DNA of 64,000 nt from Kalmusia sp. IMI 367209. Lineage: Eukaryota > Ascomycota > Dothideomycetes > Pleosporales > Didymosphaeriaceae. Below, in pieces: positions 31,415 to 43,768 of the stretch. Every line of letters begins with the position of its first letter. Positions within the stretch are counted from its first letter, which is position 1. Below the pieces are notes generated by a model. The model saw only the letters and a program-made list of their open reading frames with translations. It was not told the DNA's origin and did not search any database. The DNA is taken from positions 3,286,001-3,350,000 of the forward strand of contig JAPEUQ010000003.1 in NCBI GenBank assembly GCA_027946365.1, written 5' to 3'. A program made the translations under genes and the position numbers.

Positions 31415-32883
31415 ATGGCCAACAAGAAACAGCATGTCGTCTTCTTCCACCCCGACCTGGGCATCGGCGGTGCTGAGCGGCTGGTCGTCGATGCGGCTGT
31501 GGGGCTGCAGGATCGCGGGCACAAAGTCACAATCTTCACGTCGCATTGCGACCCCACCCATTGCTTTGACGAAGCGTGCGACGGTAAGCGTCCTGCTGTG
31601 CTTGCGACTCCCCAAGCTTATATAGAGAGATAGCTGAGACTTGACCTCCGCATAAAGGGACCCTCACTGTGAAAGTGCGCGGCAACTCGATCGTACCGCC
31701 CACAATACTCGGCCGCTTCGCCATCCTGTGTGCCATCCTCCGCCAGGTGCACTTGATATTACAGATTGCTGTCCTCTCGAATGAGCTGCAACAGCTTGAG
31801 CCTACGTCATTCTTCGTCGATCAGCTCAGCGCTGGCATTCCCCTCCTCCGAATATTGCAGCCAGGCATCCGAGTCATATTCTACTGCCACTTCCCGGATA
31901 AGCTATTAGCAAAGAAGGGAGGCATCTTGAAGTCACTGTACAGAGGCCCGTTTGACTGGCTGGAGAGCTGGAGCACAGGCTGCAGTGACACCATCGTCGT
32001 CAACAGCAACTTCACAAAGGGTGTATTCGCAGCTGCCTTCCCCAGCTTGAAATACCGCAAGCCAGGCGTCGTGTACCCCTGCGTTGACACTAAGCCCGGA
32101 GACGCGGTAGAAGAGAATGTTCCTCTTTGGAAGGACAAGAAAGTCCTGCTGAGTATAAACCGCTTTGAGCAGAAGAAGGATGTTGCGCTCGCCATCAAGG
32201 CATTCGCGGGATTGCCGATACGGGAGCGCAAGAGCGCGAGGCTTATAATTGCAGGCGGCTATGATCCGCGGGTCGCAGAGAATGTCTCGACGTACAATGA
32301 GCTATGCGACCTCTCTGACTCGTTGAAACTCAAACACGCGACCGCAAAGACCGTCATCACCGCCCAGCGTGTTCCCGACGACATTGCCGTTCTTTTTTTC
32401 CACTCTGTACCGACCGCTTTCAAGACTACTCTTCTCGCTACATCACGGTTGTTAGTATATACGCCACTCCACGAGCATTTCGGCATTGTCCCGCTCGAGG
32501 CCATGCTAGCGGAAACACCGGTTCTCGCAGCGAATGAGGGCGGCCCAACCGAGACTGTTGTAGATGGGGAGACAGGCTGGCTTCGGGATGTCACAAAGGT
32601 GCAGGATTGGACGGATGTCATGCGCATTGCACTTGAAGACGGCCAAGGCGAGCAGAGCCTTAAGGAAATGGGCAAGCGGGGCAAGGAGAGGGTGGAATCG
32701 CTGTTTTCAAAGGAGAAGATGGCCGAGAGTCTGGAGTCGGAGATATTGGGCATGGCAAAGAAACCCCGTCCACCCGTCACCCCCTTCGCAGCGGTGCTGG
32801 CTGCGGTTGCGCTGATGGGTGGCCTGGCTGCGCTAGGTATGTGGTTCGCAATCAAGCAAGCACAGCAGGCTGGGCAGATGTAG
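31415..32883 (+). CDS. ALG2: ALG2 alpha-1,3/1,6-mannosyltransferase
   Basis: Exons 31415-31583 and 31658-32883 (74-nt intron) give 464 residues. The product is a GT-B, GT4-family glycosyltransferase adding the second and third mannoses to Man1GlcNAc2-PP-dolichol on the cytosolic ER face. Visible marks: N-terminal [74 protein letters not shown]; and the donor-binding block [20 protein letters not shown] (about residues 328-347) with [17 protein letters not shown]. The C-terminal hydrophobic segment ([20 protein letters not shown]) is the membrane anchor. All expected elements are present, and the start is placed directly before the conserved N-terminal strand. Confidence 0.95.
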
Positions 32884-33176
32884 CACGTGTTTCATCACAG
32901 CACATTCATCTATCGGCTTCGTCTTTTGCGGCCCCACGTAGAGTGCACTCACTGTCCTGAATATACACTTGCAAAGCACATTCCAACGAATGCAGCGTTC
33001 TACCAGTAAAAAATTCACCCAGCACACCTGATCTAATTGATGCTCAAAAGGATAGTTATCATTTTTCGACATGTACGTCGCACTAACCCCCAGCACCCCT
33101 CGACCCACGCAAAAATAGACACCCCCAACGCCCACATGAAAAAACAAGCAACCTTTACGGAGAAAAGCAAAAGAAA
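32884..33176. other. 3' flank of ALG2 up to the tRNA gene
   Basis: No gene. Presumed ALG2 3' UTR and tRNA 3' flank. Confidence 0.5.
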
Positions 33177-33263
33177 GGTCGTGCCCGGGCTCGAACCGGG
33201 GTTGCCGGAATGCGATTCAATGCTAATCAAAATCCGGAGTGATCACCACTACACTACACAACC
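33177..33263 (-). tRNA. tRNA-Gln (anticodon UUG) with a 16-nt intron
   Basis: Read on the minus strand, the acceptor GGTTGTG pairs with CACGACC, and the D-arm TAGTGTAGTGGTGATCAC matches eukaryotic tRNA-Gln. The anticodon stem is CCGGA/TCCGG with loop TT-TTG-A-T, the variable loop is four bases, and the T-arm is CCCGG-TTCGAGC-CCGGG. A 16-nt intron sits after position 37, the canonical site. The mature length is 71 nt before CCA addition. After the 3' end the minus strand continues with T-rich DNA (TTTCTTTTGC), suitable for pol III termination. Confidence 0.92.
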
Positions 33264-33981
33264 AGTTATGCTTCTGATGCTGGAAGTTGAAGCATTTTCA
33301 AAGATGTAAAATAGATATAGACGATAATATCTAAGCAGAGACCCTGAGCCGGGTCGTGGGTGGAAGGCTGAGGCTTTGCAGTTAACAAGAGTGATGACTC
33401 AGTGGCTGTCGCGCTTCGGAAGGGTTTGAAGGGTGGGTGGGGCGAATTGGTGGGGCGGAAGAGGGGTTGGGAAGTCCGATGACGGAGGGCGCCAGGGGGG
33501 CGGGGGATCTTCTCACCTCAAGTGCTTCAAATTTACAACAACGATCGCTACTAATCCGTGGCTCTTTGGCATGGTATTGGTGGGTAAGGTCTCACCGTTT
33601 ATTCTTTTGTTAATCGAAAAGATTCGTTCGCGCCGCGACGATGCTGTAGGATTTCATGCAATGCCTCACGTAGCGTAAATTCGGGCGAGGCAAACATCAC
33701 AGGGAACTTCGTCAGCTGATACTGGGGAGCACAAATAATAACACCAGAGACAAGGACAAAAAGTCAGTCCTGTTTGTGTTCAGATCTTACTTAGCACTAA
33801 CTAAGCACAGCTTGATGAATACCCAAATTGGAATTTTCTCTATCCTGCAAACATCTCGTGCCACCTAGAGCCATCAACAAGTACCAGCAAGTGAGCTTTG
33901 AAACGATGCTCTGGATCTTGATTCAATCTCCCAAATCCAAACCACCTCCTTCGAGAGGAAGCGACACATAGGAATGCGTGT
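33264..33981. other. Intergenic, no gene seen
   Basis: A G-rich stretch at about 33428-33510, then AT-richer spacer up to the 3' end of the next gene. Confidence 0.5.
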
Positions 33982-35551
33982 CTAGCCGAACATAGCCTTC
34001 AGCTTCTTCCTGGACTTGGTGACATCGTCGGCTGCTTCATCATCGCCCCCCGTTTCGACGCATCTGGGCCTGGGGATCCTGCGGGGCAGACCGTCGAAGA
34101 GAGACCTGGTCCCAACATAGACAGGGGGGCCATCTTCAGCCTCTTCTTTGACAGAGGTTGCCATCGTGTCGTCGGGGGTGGAAGGCAGTGCGGGATACAA
34201 ATACATACCTTTGAATAGACCCGCAGTGGGTTCAGCCACTAAGTGGCTGAAAGAGTTAGCCGCAGGACTCGACGATGATCCAGCAGAGCCTTCGTGTGAC
34301 TCTCCAATTGAAGACGGCTCAGAAACCCTATTGCGACGGGCAGCAGCACCTGCGGAGAGAAGGCCTCGCTTCACGTCATTCCCCTTTTCTTGGCTCTGCT
34401 TGCACTATGATATGTGAGTAGAAATTATGATGGGCGAGGCACCATATTATACCTTGGTGACGGCAAGCGGGCCGTGCACGAGGAAGTTGATCTTGGAATC
34501 CTCGGTCATCACGTCCTTGCAGATACGCTTGTCGAACTGCGATGCGTTAGATCTACGATGAGTATATACAATAACCTGCATCACCTTGAGCGCAGATATG
34601 ACAGCAGTCAGACGCTCCTTGCAGGTGAGCTTCTTGTCCTCGCGGGAGGGGTTGGCGCTGGTTCGCAGACCACAAAAGCCCACGACACAGCGATGAATGA
34701 GAGCAGTCTGTCTAAAATTAGCAACATGAGGCACCGTGAGGCTATAATATCTTGGTAACGCAATATGATACAAGCAGTCAAAGGATACACAATACAAGCA
34801 ATGACAGTCTCCAAGTTCTTCCCCTGCTGGTTGGACGACTTACCAAAATAGACCGGCAGGCAGCCTCGACGGCCTTCTTGTCAAGCCGTGGCGACTTGAA
34901 CATTTCCAGTTCGATACTAGTGGGTTTATTGTGGACGCTCTCGACATTCAGCATAGCGTTGTAAAGGCGCCCAATGCATTCCTCAGCACTCTCAATGATC
35001 TCGACAATGGTAGAGTCAGCGCGTTGTGTAGCCGTAGCCTCATCGAGCGGATGGTAACGATAAGTAAGTGCACGCGCCCAATCATCTTGGAAGAAAGGGT
35101 GGCTGGACTCCTGCGAGAGCATATGAAGGGCTGTTGTTGCATCTGATACAATCAATTAGCTACTCTTCTCCAAATAATGACGGTCGGTGAACTAACTAGC
35201 TTCAGCGATAGTAGGATAAGCTCCAAGGCCAAGCGTAGAGCCAGTCTTGACAGTCGAAGTTCCAGAGACACCATGGACGCTCTTCAGAAAGTTGGCGAAC
35301 GGACTGTCGAGGTCACACACAACGTCGGCATACAAGCGAGCGTACGGCGATTGAGCTGCAACCTGAGGAAACAGAGGTTCGATTTGGTATGGAGACTGAG
35401 GTGGGACTTGAGAAAGTTGAGGTGTGACTTGGTACGGGGGATGGGTTGCGAGCTCGTAGAGAGCCTGGGAGGGAGCTGTGGGGTGATTCGAGCTATCGCC
35501 GAAGCTCCCAAGGCCGTCAGAGGGGAACACGTCATCGTTACTGAAAGACAT
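33982..35551 (-). CDS. Uncharacterised fungal family protein, member A
   Basis: Five exons join in frame to 424 residues: 35551-35197, 35142-34844, 34707-34585, 34536-34453 and 34395-33982. The central part matches the neighbour at 38804-40747: EECIGRLYNAMLNVESVHNK, AVEAACRSIL, TCKERLTAVISALK, FDKRICKDVM. I take this as one domain of unknown function. The N-terminal 120 residues are Pro/Gln-rich with QSPY-type repeats (HPPYQVTPQLSQVPPQSPYQ). The C-terminus has a basic, possibly nuclear end (SRKKLKAMFG). Intron 3 (48 nt, GTGATG..CTAAC..CGCAG) reads through without a stop, so it could be missed. A nuclear or regulatory role is only a composition-based guess. Confidence 0.7.
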
Positions 35552-36504
35552 GATTTTTGTTGTATCCGAGGAAGATCAGAGGGTGCCCAGCAGGCGCAGC
35601 TGAACAGCAAGAGATAATACAGAGTAGGAGTGCAGAAGATCGAAGAAAAGCAGAGGTGATGCGGGTTTCAAGTAACGCCCATTTAAGAGCACGCGTCAAC
35701 GACGCGTTCTCGATTCACTGCGCGCTCTTCACATAGGGAACGCGAGGTGAAGTGAATTCTAGCAACGCGTTTGGAGCGGACTGCCGGTGAACGAGAGCAT
35801 GAACGCCACACCTTGTAGTTTACAATACTTTATGAAGACCAAATCTACGTTAGGGTAATATACTGACCTATGCAGCATCCGGCAATAGCTAAAGTGACCA
35901 GCTTCCCGGACACCCACCGTACTTCGCCGCATTAATAGCATGCTCTTCGCTTCGCCAGTACTATTGCCGCACTATGTCCACAACGGCCAGGGTATCGCTC
36001 AAACTCTAGCCTTCCTGACCTTAAAAAGTGACGTTAAAAACGTTTTGTGGTGAATTATATCATTAGGGCGGGCGGGTAGGTATACTTGACGGTGAAAAGG
36101 CCTTCGCCTTCTTCCATCTATGTGCTTACCACTCTGGGTTCTAGCTATTGCTATTGTAGATGAAGCCAAAGCAAAGAGATGATATTACGATGGAAACACA
36201 AGATACATGTGGGGAAAGAATGTGGCGTTTGATAGGCGACTTTGAGACGTTTGCCATAATGGATTCTCTTATGATTTCTCGAGCTTCATCAACGTTCTGA
36301 CCCTGAGTGTTGCATTGTTCAGTCATGGTCTAAAATTCTGAACGAACAGCACGTCCTATAGTAATAACGTACACCATTGTAAAGAACAATATCCTCTTGT
36401 TATATGGAAGAATACGTTGAGCATATATCATACCCTACCGATCTAAACCTAACTCTGAGTCACCTACAAGCCTTTCATCAACCGGAAAGGAGATCAAAAC
36501 TGAC
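35552..36504. other. Divergent intergenic region, no gene seen
   Basis: Between member A (minus) and the acidic orphan (plus). AT-rich from about 36000. Short frames only. Confidence 0.5.
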
Positions 36505-37632
36505 ATGGATGAAGCATCCCGTGCCCTTGTTGCGGCTGCTGCCGCTCATCTCGACGAGAATGTGGATAGCGAAGGAATCCTAGATGTCTTTGACCAATCT
36601 TCTGCCCAGCTTTCCGCGCTACCCATCGATGGGCCAGACATGTATCTTCATGTTTCCGATGAGTTCCGCGCCGCCGTTTGGCACTACCTGCGCGATTTTT
36701 ATTGTTTTTCTTACCCACCCTCTATTGGGGATGTGAGATTGTTCAATGATACCTTGCGTACAGTGCTCTCTGGTGACCAGAACTTGCCTGATGTAGGTGA
36801 ATGTGCTGCTATGGTCCGTTCTCTGTTGCGCTTTATGCTTGATGATGCACGACCAAATGCACCATTGCCCTCTGTTGCAGATTCAGTAGACGACAGTGAG
36901 GACGACAATATGGACGCATCTGAGGAAGTAGCTGTGGCCGAGGTTCAAACGGATACGGGTGGGGTCACTATTGTGCTTGGAGCTGCTCAGAGAGATGGAG
37001 TCACACAAGACGACACCGAGCCGGGTATTTCCGGTACCTCTGGATCAGACATCGTTATACCAGACTGGTTAATGGATGCTTTTGATATTACGATCTCGTC
37101 GAGATCGAGAATGCCAATTTCTTCTCGCACATCCAACTTTGCGGCTGCACCCGTCTTCGACGACGCATATGAAGAACTCACAGAAGGTCGACCAGAATAC
37201 TTAGAGACACTCTACGCTACAGGTTGTACAACCATGGAGAGTCGAGAACAACACCGGGAGGACTTTCGCCCGTTCCGCCGCCTGCGCGAAATTTCCCTTC
37301 CAGACGAGTACTGTGACAGTACGCCCAATTATTCCGTGGATTCTGATAACCCTGCTCTGGGTGACTCGAACTACCAACGGGGATTGTATTATCGACGTCT
37401 ATGCGCCCTAGAAGAGTATGGAGAACATTTCCCTCACTTAACCACTCGGGAATTGTTCTCGCAACGCCAAGCTCGCCACCAGGCTGGTCTAGACACGTCC
37501 GAGATGGATTTTGAGATTACACAGCGTGTCATCCAGAGCCCTAGAGACCACGGCTTGCTCGGCGATATGATGCATGCAATGGGCTTCATCGAAGAGGTGG
37601 AGCGAGATGGTGAAGATTATCAGCTACGCTGA
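36505..37632 (+). CDS. Acidic hypothetical protein
   Basis: A single-exon ATG frame of 375 residues. The N-terminal half is helical with SDEFRAAVWHYLRDFYCF and VGECAAMVRSLLRFMLDDAR. A long acidic, Ser/Asp-rich linker follows (DSVDDSEDDNMDASEEVAVA), then a second ordered part, EYGEHFPHLTTRELFSQRQA and MMHAMGFIEEVERDGEDYQL. No known family is recognised. The frame is long, starts close to its only upstream Met and has no competing frame of similar length, so it is probably real. No signal peptide or membrane segment is seen. Confidence 0.7.
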   Translation: MDEASRALVAAAAAHLDENVDSEGILDVFDQSSAQLSALPIDGPDMYLHVSDEFRAAVWHYLRDFYCFSYPPSIGDVRLFNDTLRTVLSGDQNLPDVGECAAMVRSLLRFMLDDARPNAPLPSVADSVDDSEDDNMDASEEVAVAEVQTDTGGVTIVLGAAQRDGVTQDDTEPGISGTSGSDIVIPDWLMDAFDITISSRSRMPISSRTSNFAAAPVFDDAYEELTEGRPEYLETLYATGCTTMESREQHREDFRPFRRLREISLPDEYCDSTPNYSVDSDNPALGDSNYQRGLYYRRLCALEEYGEHFPHLTTRELFSQRQARHQAGLDTSEMDFEITQRVIQSPRDHGLLGDMMHAMGFIEEVERDGEDYQLR

Positions 37633-38803
37633 CCTTTGATAGCTATCTCCTATCCCGTGATATTCATCATTGCGGATTGCATCACTCGATTTTCCTTATA
37701 TATCGCTAGTCTCTTTCAATGCCTCTCAGCTAACCCTGGTTCAGCTTCGAAGAACAACGTTCTTGCTCGATTATTTCCTTGCTTTTTCTGAGTAGAAACC
37801 CATTCAATCTATGCTTTTAAACCCTTATACCTTGTCAATGAGCCTATATTATTCATGTATAAAGAACATCTGCCTCTAATGAAAAAAAGTAGAAAGACGA
37901 ATGGCTGCACCGTTTGCATGCAAATCTCAACTTCCTCATGGCACCATTCCCTCATTCTGACCGCCAACCGAAGTCAATGAGATCATTCCGCATGTATTCT
38001 GGAAGGCTGCAGCCCGCGTCCACCGAGCTGCGGCACAATGTCCTTGTGACTAATTGCGCCATCGAGGCGATTCTCAGGTCGTAGGGTCGTGCAAATGTGT
38101 CATTGGCAAGGCAGCAGTCAATGCTGTCACATGGAATAGGGCGTTTGTTATGGCAGCATGTCAAGGGTAGACGACGCTGGACCACGAGAATCCTGGACGT
38201 CTACGGTCTACGTGGAGAAGTGTGCTTGTCTTGATGTGGAATAGCCATGCTGATCACACGTGCCGGTCTTCTCACTTATGGTGCTTACCAGTGTGTGCAG
38301 TTGATGTATAAATTAGTCCAAGCCTACAGGGCTTAAAAATAGATACGGTTGATCTGCTGACTATGCGACACGTTGATCGTGAGTTACAAAATCACTGGGT
38401 AGGACATGACCTTGTACATGCTACAGGTGGTATGATCAATTCATCGCGCTAAATAAGTGACGTCAATCTCAACCTCTGACAACAGATAATCCTCGCTGCT
38501 CCAGCGCACCGCCGCTGAAAAGTATCCGAATGGAAGCAGAAGCGAATTTGAAACTCCAGCATCCAAGCAGCAAAGCAGCTTCATGTCTACAACAATTTGG
38601 TATCTCTCCCTGCCGCTGCCACACTGACCAGGTGTCAACACTTGCATATACTCATTGGTACCTCGGAAATGCAAAAGGATGCAGGCATACAAAAATAACA
38701 GCACGAGGAGATGAGACTACCGTCGCCAATACGCCATCGACGCCTTGAATTTCAAAAACAAATACACTGTGCTAAAGGGAAAACCAAATCGCATTAGAAT
38801 GTG
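37633..38803. other. Intergenic, no supported gene
   Basis: Downstream flanks of two convergent genes. The frames at 37952-38185 and 38441-38704 (minus) have no motif and no splice partners. Confidence 0.45.
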
Positions 38804-40747
38804 TCATTGGGGACGGCTTCCAGCGCGCGTCTGAGCATAGTCTGGTGTCCGTGAATAGGGAAATTGCTGAACTCCTTGTTGACTCTCCCAAAATTCTTGG
38901 AAGTTGACAGCGGCATTGACTCCACTAGCCTGTTGTCTCGGACTCAATGCGGCTGCATCTGGGTACCGAGCGAAGAGATTCGCATCCAATCCCGTGCATA
39001 ATTGTTCCTGGCCTTTGGTCGGCCAGCTCCAAGGTTGATCAAAGAGAGGTTCATCACCAGGATAGAACGTTGGACCGTATGGTTGTTGCATCGAAGAACA
39101 ATTCTCGATTGGATTGTGAATGGCCTTCGCATCATCCGGAGTTACCGGGACAGAGTAATTACCTGTAGATAATGGGGGAGGTGACATTAGTGGTGAAAAG
39201 TTCTGTGGCGGCATTGCGACCATTCGTGGAGTCTGCGGGGACCCCATTAACGGCGGCGACATAGCGTTCATGCGATGTTGTACGAACGATTGAGGTTGCA
39301 CCATGTTTATACTCACGCCATCACGGGTCATCGTGGGAGTATGAGCAATTCTTGGGAGCCCGTCTGTACCGTGACTACCGACGAATTGAGCTGGTGGTGT
39401 TGAGAACCGTGGTTGAGAGCGCAGAAACGGGGACGACGTGGATGTTTCGCTATGCGTTCGCGCCTGTGGAGTCGAAGTGGGCATATTTGAACCAGCACGG
39501 CGAGATCTTGCTGATGATTTTGCATTGAGCTTGCGGGCCTTGGGTGGTGTGTCGAATGCGTCAGATTCTTTCGTTCTGCCTCTCTTACTATTTCCGACAC
39601 GGTTCTGGTATTTTCGGTTTGCGTAGGCCTTCGGAGCGTTGACAAACATGCGAATCTGGCAAGCAGAGTTCATGACATCTTCGCAAATAGTCTTCTCCTC
39701 TTCAAGAGCGCAGACAATGCTGTGTAGTCGCCCTTCGCAGCTCACATCTCGGTCCTCGTCTTCGCCCTTGCGATCATCTGCGACGTAGTCATTGTGAACC
39801 TAAGAATATCAGTCAGTGATCATTGAAGGATGACATGAAATCAGGGGGTCAAGGTGAGTTCTGCGCTGTGAGTTGATCGATATTTCGAACACTGCTAACG
39901 TCAATAGCTCAACACCTGGAACACTTACCCAGCCACGGAAACCTTGTTTCGCTTGTAGTAACAAGCAATCGAGCACTTTATGCGCGTATGCCTCCACCAG
40001 ATTAGAGTCGTAGTATGCCCCATGCACCCATCTCTTCATAGCTATAGAGCCTTTGTTATCCCTCGCTACATCACAACGAATCATAGCGTTGTATATGCGC
40101 TCAACATGGTGCAGTCGATCGCGCTCAACCTCAGCGATAGTATTGTCCGTATCTGGGGGACGATAAGGCTTCCTATTGAACCGCGTCGCGTCCTTGCGAT
40201 ACGTTCTCGCATGCTCAGGAGAGTTGAACTGTGCTCGATATGGTTCATACTTTGAGGCCGAAGCCTGTGCAAGTCTTGGCGTACTGCTCGTGTGATATGG
40301 TGTTTTCTGCATAAGAGAAGGGCTTCCAGTATGGCCAGTACGTGGGGCAAGCTGGAGATTATATAGAGGGTGAGCCACGTGAGGCTCCAAACTTCTCTCA
40401 ATATCTTGGAAGCTAGCCCCAGAAACTTCAGCGTAGTTCTGAACGCTATGTTGAAGCGACCCAGCATTTGGAAGGATTTGTGGAGGCAATTGTGAGCAGC
40501 TCCTTTTTGTGTCGATACAGGTGCCTGTGATTGCATGACTTGCGGGGTTAGGATTGTTTGTGTGCGGCTCATAGTCGTCATGAACAAGGTCGCTAAAGTC
40601 GAAGGGCACTTCTGAGTCTTGGCCTGCGGCAGAATGATAATCCCAGTATGGCGAGTGAGGTTTTTTGATCGATGTAGCATACAGTTGTTCTGAATATGAT
40701 GCTGCTTCATCCCCTCTGTTATTTGGTACAAGAGGCCGCTCCGTCAT
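38804..40747 (-). CDS. Uncharacterised fungal family protein, member B
   Basis: Exons 40747-39929 and 39799-38804 (129-nt intron, GTAAGT..TTCTTAG) give 604 residues. The start is the first ATG of the frame (MTERPLVPNN). The central domain runs HVERIYNAMIRCDVARDNKG, AMKRWVHGAYYDSNLVEAYA, LLLQAKQGFRGWVHNDYVAD, then DVSCEGRLHSIVCALEEEKT and ICEDVMNSACQIRMFVNAPK with a basic stretch after it (KRGRTK, PPKARKLNAK) that may be a nuclear localisation signal. N- and C-terminal arms are disordered, rich in P, S, Q and M. It is paralogous to member A (33982-35551) and keeps the fuller domain. The function is unknown. Confidence 0.75.
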
Positions 40748-41888
40748 TGAAATGAAGCTCCTAATATCCAAGTCTCAAAAGACATACACTAAGCGATACT
40801 AGAAGATTGCTAAACTGAAATGAAGTGACCGAGGAAGTTTAAATATAGAATTCGTGTCCAGAGAAGTGTGGAGAGCAGCTCAACTCATTCGATCGTGTGC
40901 TTCAAGGGGATATGGGTGAGAGGTTTACGCAGCCAGAGGACGCACTTAATGCCACGCTATAGACACACGAGGTAGGTGCCTCAGATTCACAGTAGTCGAC
41001 GCCTAATGGCCGGTTGATTGTATTCTTGGCCTGTGACTTGGCGATGCGTTGGTAAGGCGTATGAATGAATTGCGATTGAAGGTGGCTTGGAAAGAGGCTT
41101 GCAATGAGGCTCTGCGGAATAGTTGCGCTCACCCACGGCATGTAGCCGATGCCGAAAGTCATCTGAACAGCCCGAGGCCAACACATGAGCCGCCTATTGC
41201 TGTGGAAAAGTACGCTTTCCCGATATGAGCAGAGATTGAGTGAGTACCTGAGAGGAAGATGCGGGGCTTGATTTCATTGACGGTGGCCCGATACTTAGAT
41301 TCCGTCATACCAAATCTCGCAGCAGTAACATATTGGCTAGAGGCGGAAACGTACCGCAACGCCATCTCCACGGTCCCATGATCATACATAACCTTGTGAC
41401 AGGTATAGGCTGCACGCCTGACAAAGTCTTTAGTACACAAAACGTCAATGTTTGGGTGAAACCCATGGAAACTCTCACTACATACCGGGAGTGCACAAAC
41501 ACGAAAGACCACCAGACGCTATTCTCGGGCTAGGAAAGGGAACGTATGAAGAAGAAGTTGAATGACCGAGGGTCTCTATTTTGGCATGTGAGCCAAGACA
41601 AACGAACGATCTAGTGTGATGCAAAATAAGAGTCAACTCTAGAGAAACACCATACAATCACCTCCACGTGAGAAATATAGATATCTGAACTATTGATTTC
41701 ACCTAGATAGCTCCTCAATGACCAAGATTGCATAAGGCCTACAGAAGGTGTACACAAATGTAATTGTCGCCAAAATGTATTCTCTTCTTGCCCACCATAC
41801 CTAACAATCTCTGCTACTCTGGTCAACTCAAATATTCTACATGCATGGATCATCCTCATAGAACTCCCTCACTACGCTTGTGTCAGTC
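40748..41888. other. Upstream region with unassigned minus-strand frames
   Basis: A frame at 41159-41512 (minus) includes EMALRYVSASSQYVTAARFG and ESKYRATVNEIKPRIF, which looks protein-like. It has no ATG at its start and no partner exon was found. The rest is AT-rich spacer. Confidence 0.35.
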
Positions 41889-42218
41889 TCAGCAATCGTA
41901 GACAAGCTTAAACCACATACACCCTTTCGTGCAATCGCCGATCCATCCACCGTCGACATTATCTCGTACTCTTAATAACGCTAGTTGTAATGCCGGATCT
42001 TTCCCCCCATGCGTGTACCGATGGACGCGGCAACCGTACTCTTCTTGCAGATGAATCGCCTTGAAGTCGCTGATCGTCCGCCCCACCTTGTCGTTTCCGT
42101 AGCGGACTGCGTAGAAGACCCCCCCTTCGCCGACGTCATTCGAATCTAGTCGGCTCGAGGGCTTTGGTGTGCATCGTGCAAGTGTAGCGCTGAGATCTTC
42201 GTCTCTACGCGAAGCCAT
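41889..42218 (-). CDS. Small hypothetical protein
   Basis: An ATG frame of 109 residues starting MASRRDEDLSATLARCTPKP and ending GWIGDCTKGCMWFKLVYDC. The middle (VGRTISDFKAIHLQEEYGCR, VHRYTHGGKDPALQLALLRV) has balanced composition. No family is recognised, and there is no signal peptide. Supported only by an intact frame with a start in context CC-ATG-G. Confidence 0.45.
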   Translation of the reverse strand: MASRRDEDLSATLARCTPKPSSRLDSNDVGEGGVFYAVRYGNDKVGRTISDFKAIHLQEEYGCRVHRYTHGGKDPALQLALLRVRDNVDGGWIGDCTKGCMWFKLVYDC

Positions 42219-43768
42219 GATCGAGAAGGTTAGCTATAACGACTAGCGAGGTCGTTCTCGATAGGAATTAGGCTGTATATCACACATTAGGTGTACGCGC
42301 TAGGCAATTGTGATGAGAAGAGGGCCTAATCGATAGGGTTTATTCGAAATGAAGCGTGCGGGAATGCGCGTGGACAAGTGGCAGCCTAGGATAGAAGCGC
42401 GAGTGTTCAATACGATGTTATTATAATGAACTTCTGTGTCAAGAAAATGTCAGCGAAGTGTGAGAAAGGAAGTATTCAGATTCTAGCATATCAGACGAGC
42501 CATAGCGCCTTCCTTTTCGTTGTATGGCTCTTGCATAAATCTCAAGCAAGTCACTACTGAGAAAGTCAGGATAGCCGAGAAGTTCGAAATAAATCTATAG
42601 GTGAAATAGATAGTATTGAAATAGACGTTACCAGTTCAAACGTGCAGGAGCTCGACAATGCAAGATAGTCTTCAGTGACTGGGATCTGTAACTCGATCCT
42701 AGGGATAGTATTAATTTAAAAGCCCGTAGCAAGTCAACAAGACGGTATGCAGGTAATTCCTACAAAAACTGCTGATCGCCCCCTGTGTTGTAGAAAGTAT
42801 CATATTGCCACCGTCTACAATGTTAGCTTCTATATTGAGCGCACACATCTCACGTGCACGCGGATTTGCATGCACGTAACAGCTCATTATTCATAGATTC
42901 TCAACTATGAGGCCGGATTTGTCTGCATTCGGGAGTTAGTAGAAAGGTGGAGAGGTCCACATGAGGCGCCGCACTGCGCTAGCGCCACGATTGGCCCAGC
43001 GGCACTAAGATCATTGAGTCAACCTTCATGGCATTTACCAGCGACACCTGTACCCGACGTGATCTATAGTCACACTTTATCATAGTCAAAACACATCCTC
43101 ATAGACTATTTTATGCGGTACCACCTACTCACACCGAACGCTATGTGCGATGGCGGGCTTACAATCCGCGCTCAACATTCCGCTATGTCGAAGTCACAAT
43201 GTCGACAAGTTGACGCAGTGAGCTCATATGTCGCCACTTTATGCTCAGAGCGAGTCGCCATACTGATAGCCGACGACATTAAGTATGATATCAAGTATTC
43301 TCTCGAATTTCAGAGTCAGGGCGTGCGACGTTGCATTTGCATTCTCCCTTGCTCTCGGCGCATACGTCACTTTGTGTTGAGTTTATGATTTTGAGAAAGG
43401 GAGTATGGAGACCTGTTACCCGATTCCCAATATCCGAGACCATTTCAAGAGCTCGAGATAGTTACTCTCATATAAAAAGAATAGCCAGACAAGCGGGGTA
43501 TAATGTCTTTCACGAAAATCCAAGGGAGGAGGTTTCCACTACTTTCGATGACTATTCCGATGCCTACTTTACTGACTGGACGCTCTTCTAGGCGCTGTAT
43601 AAAGGAATGTTCTACCGCGAAGGTAAGATCTCTCCTCTTTTATGAATTCAAATCCAAGTTATTGGCGAGCGACATCAACACAGCGTCAGGCTCATCAAAC
43701 ATTTTTTATATTATAACCATAATATTGTTGTATTTACTGGATTCATTCCTTCGCTATTTCCATAGACT
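42219..43768. other. Gene-poor AT-rich stretch
   Basis: 1.5 kb without a credible gene. It contains a small inverted repeat around a CACGTG box (42852-42877). Confidence 0.45.
42852..42877. repeat. Short inverted repeat with E-box
   Basis: Arms ACGTGCA and TGCACGT flank a 12-nt centre, and a CACGTG hexamer overlaps the left arm. It could be a bHLH site or chance. Confidence 0.3.

Noticed and set aside
41159..41512. Minus-strand frame with EMALRYVSASSQYVTAARFG
   Set aside because: Protein-like stretch but no ATG at its start and no joining exon or known domain; kept only as a note.
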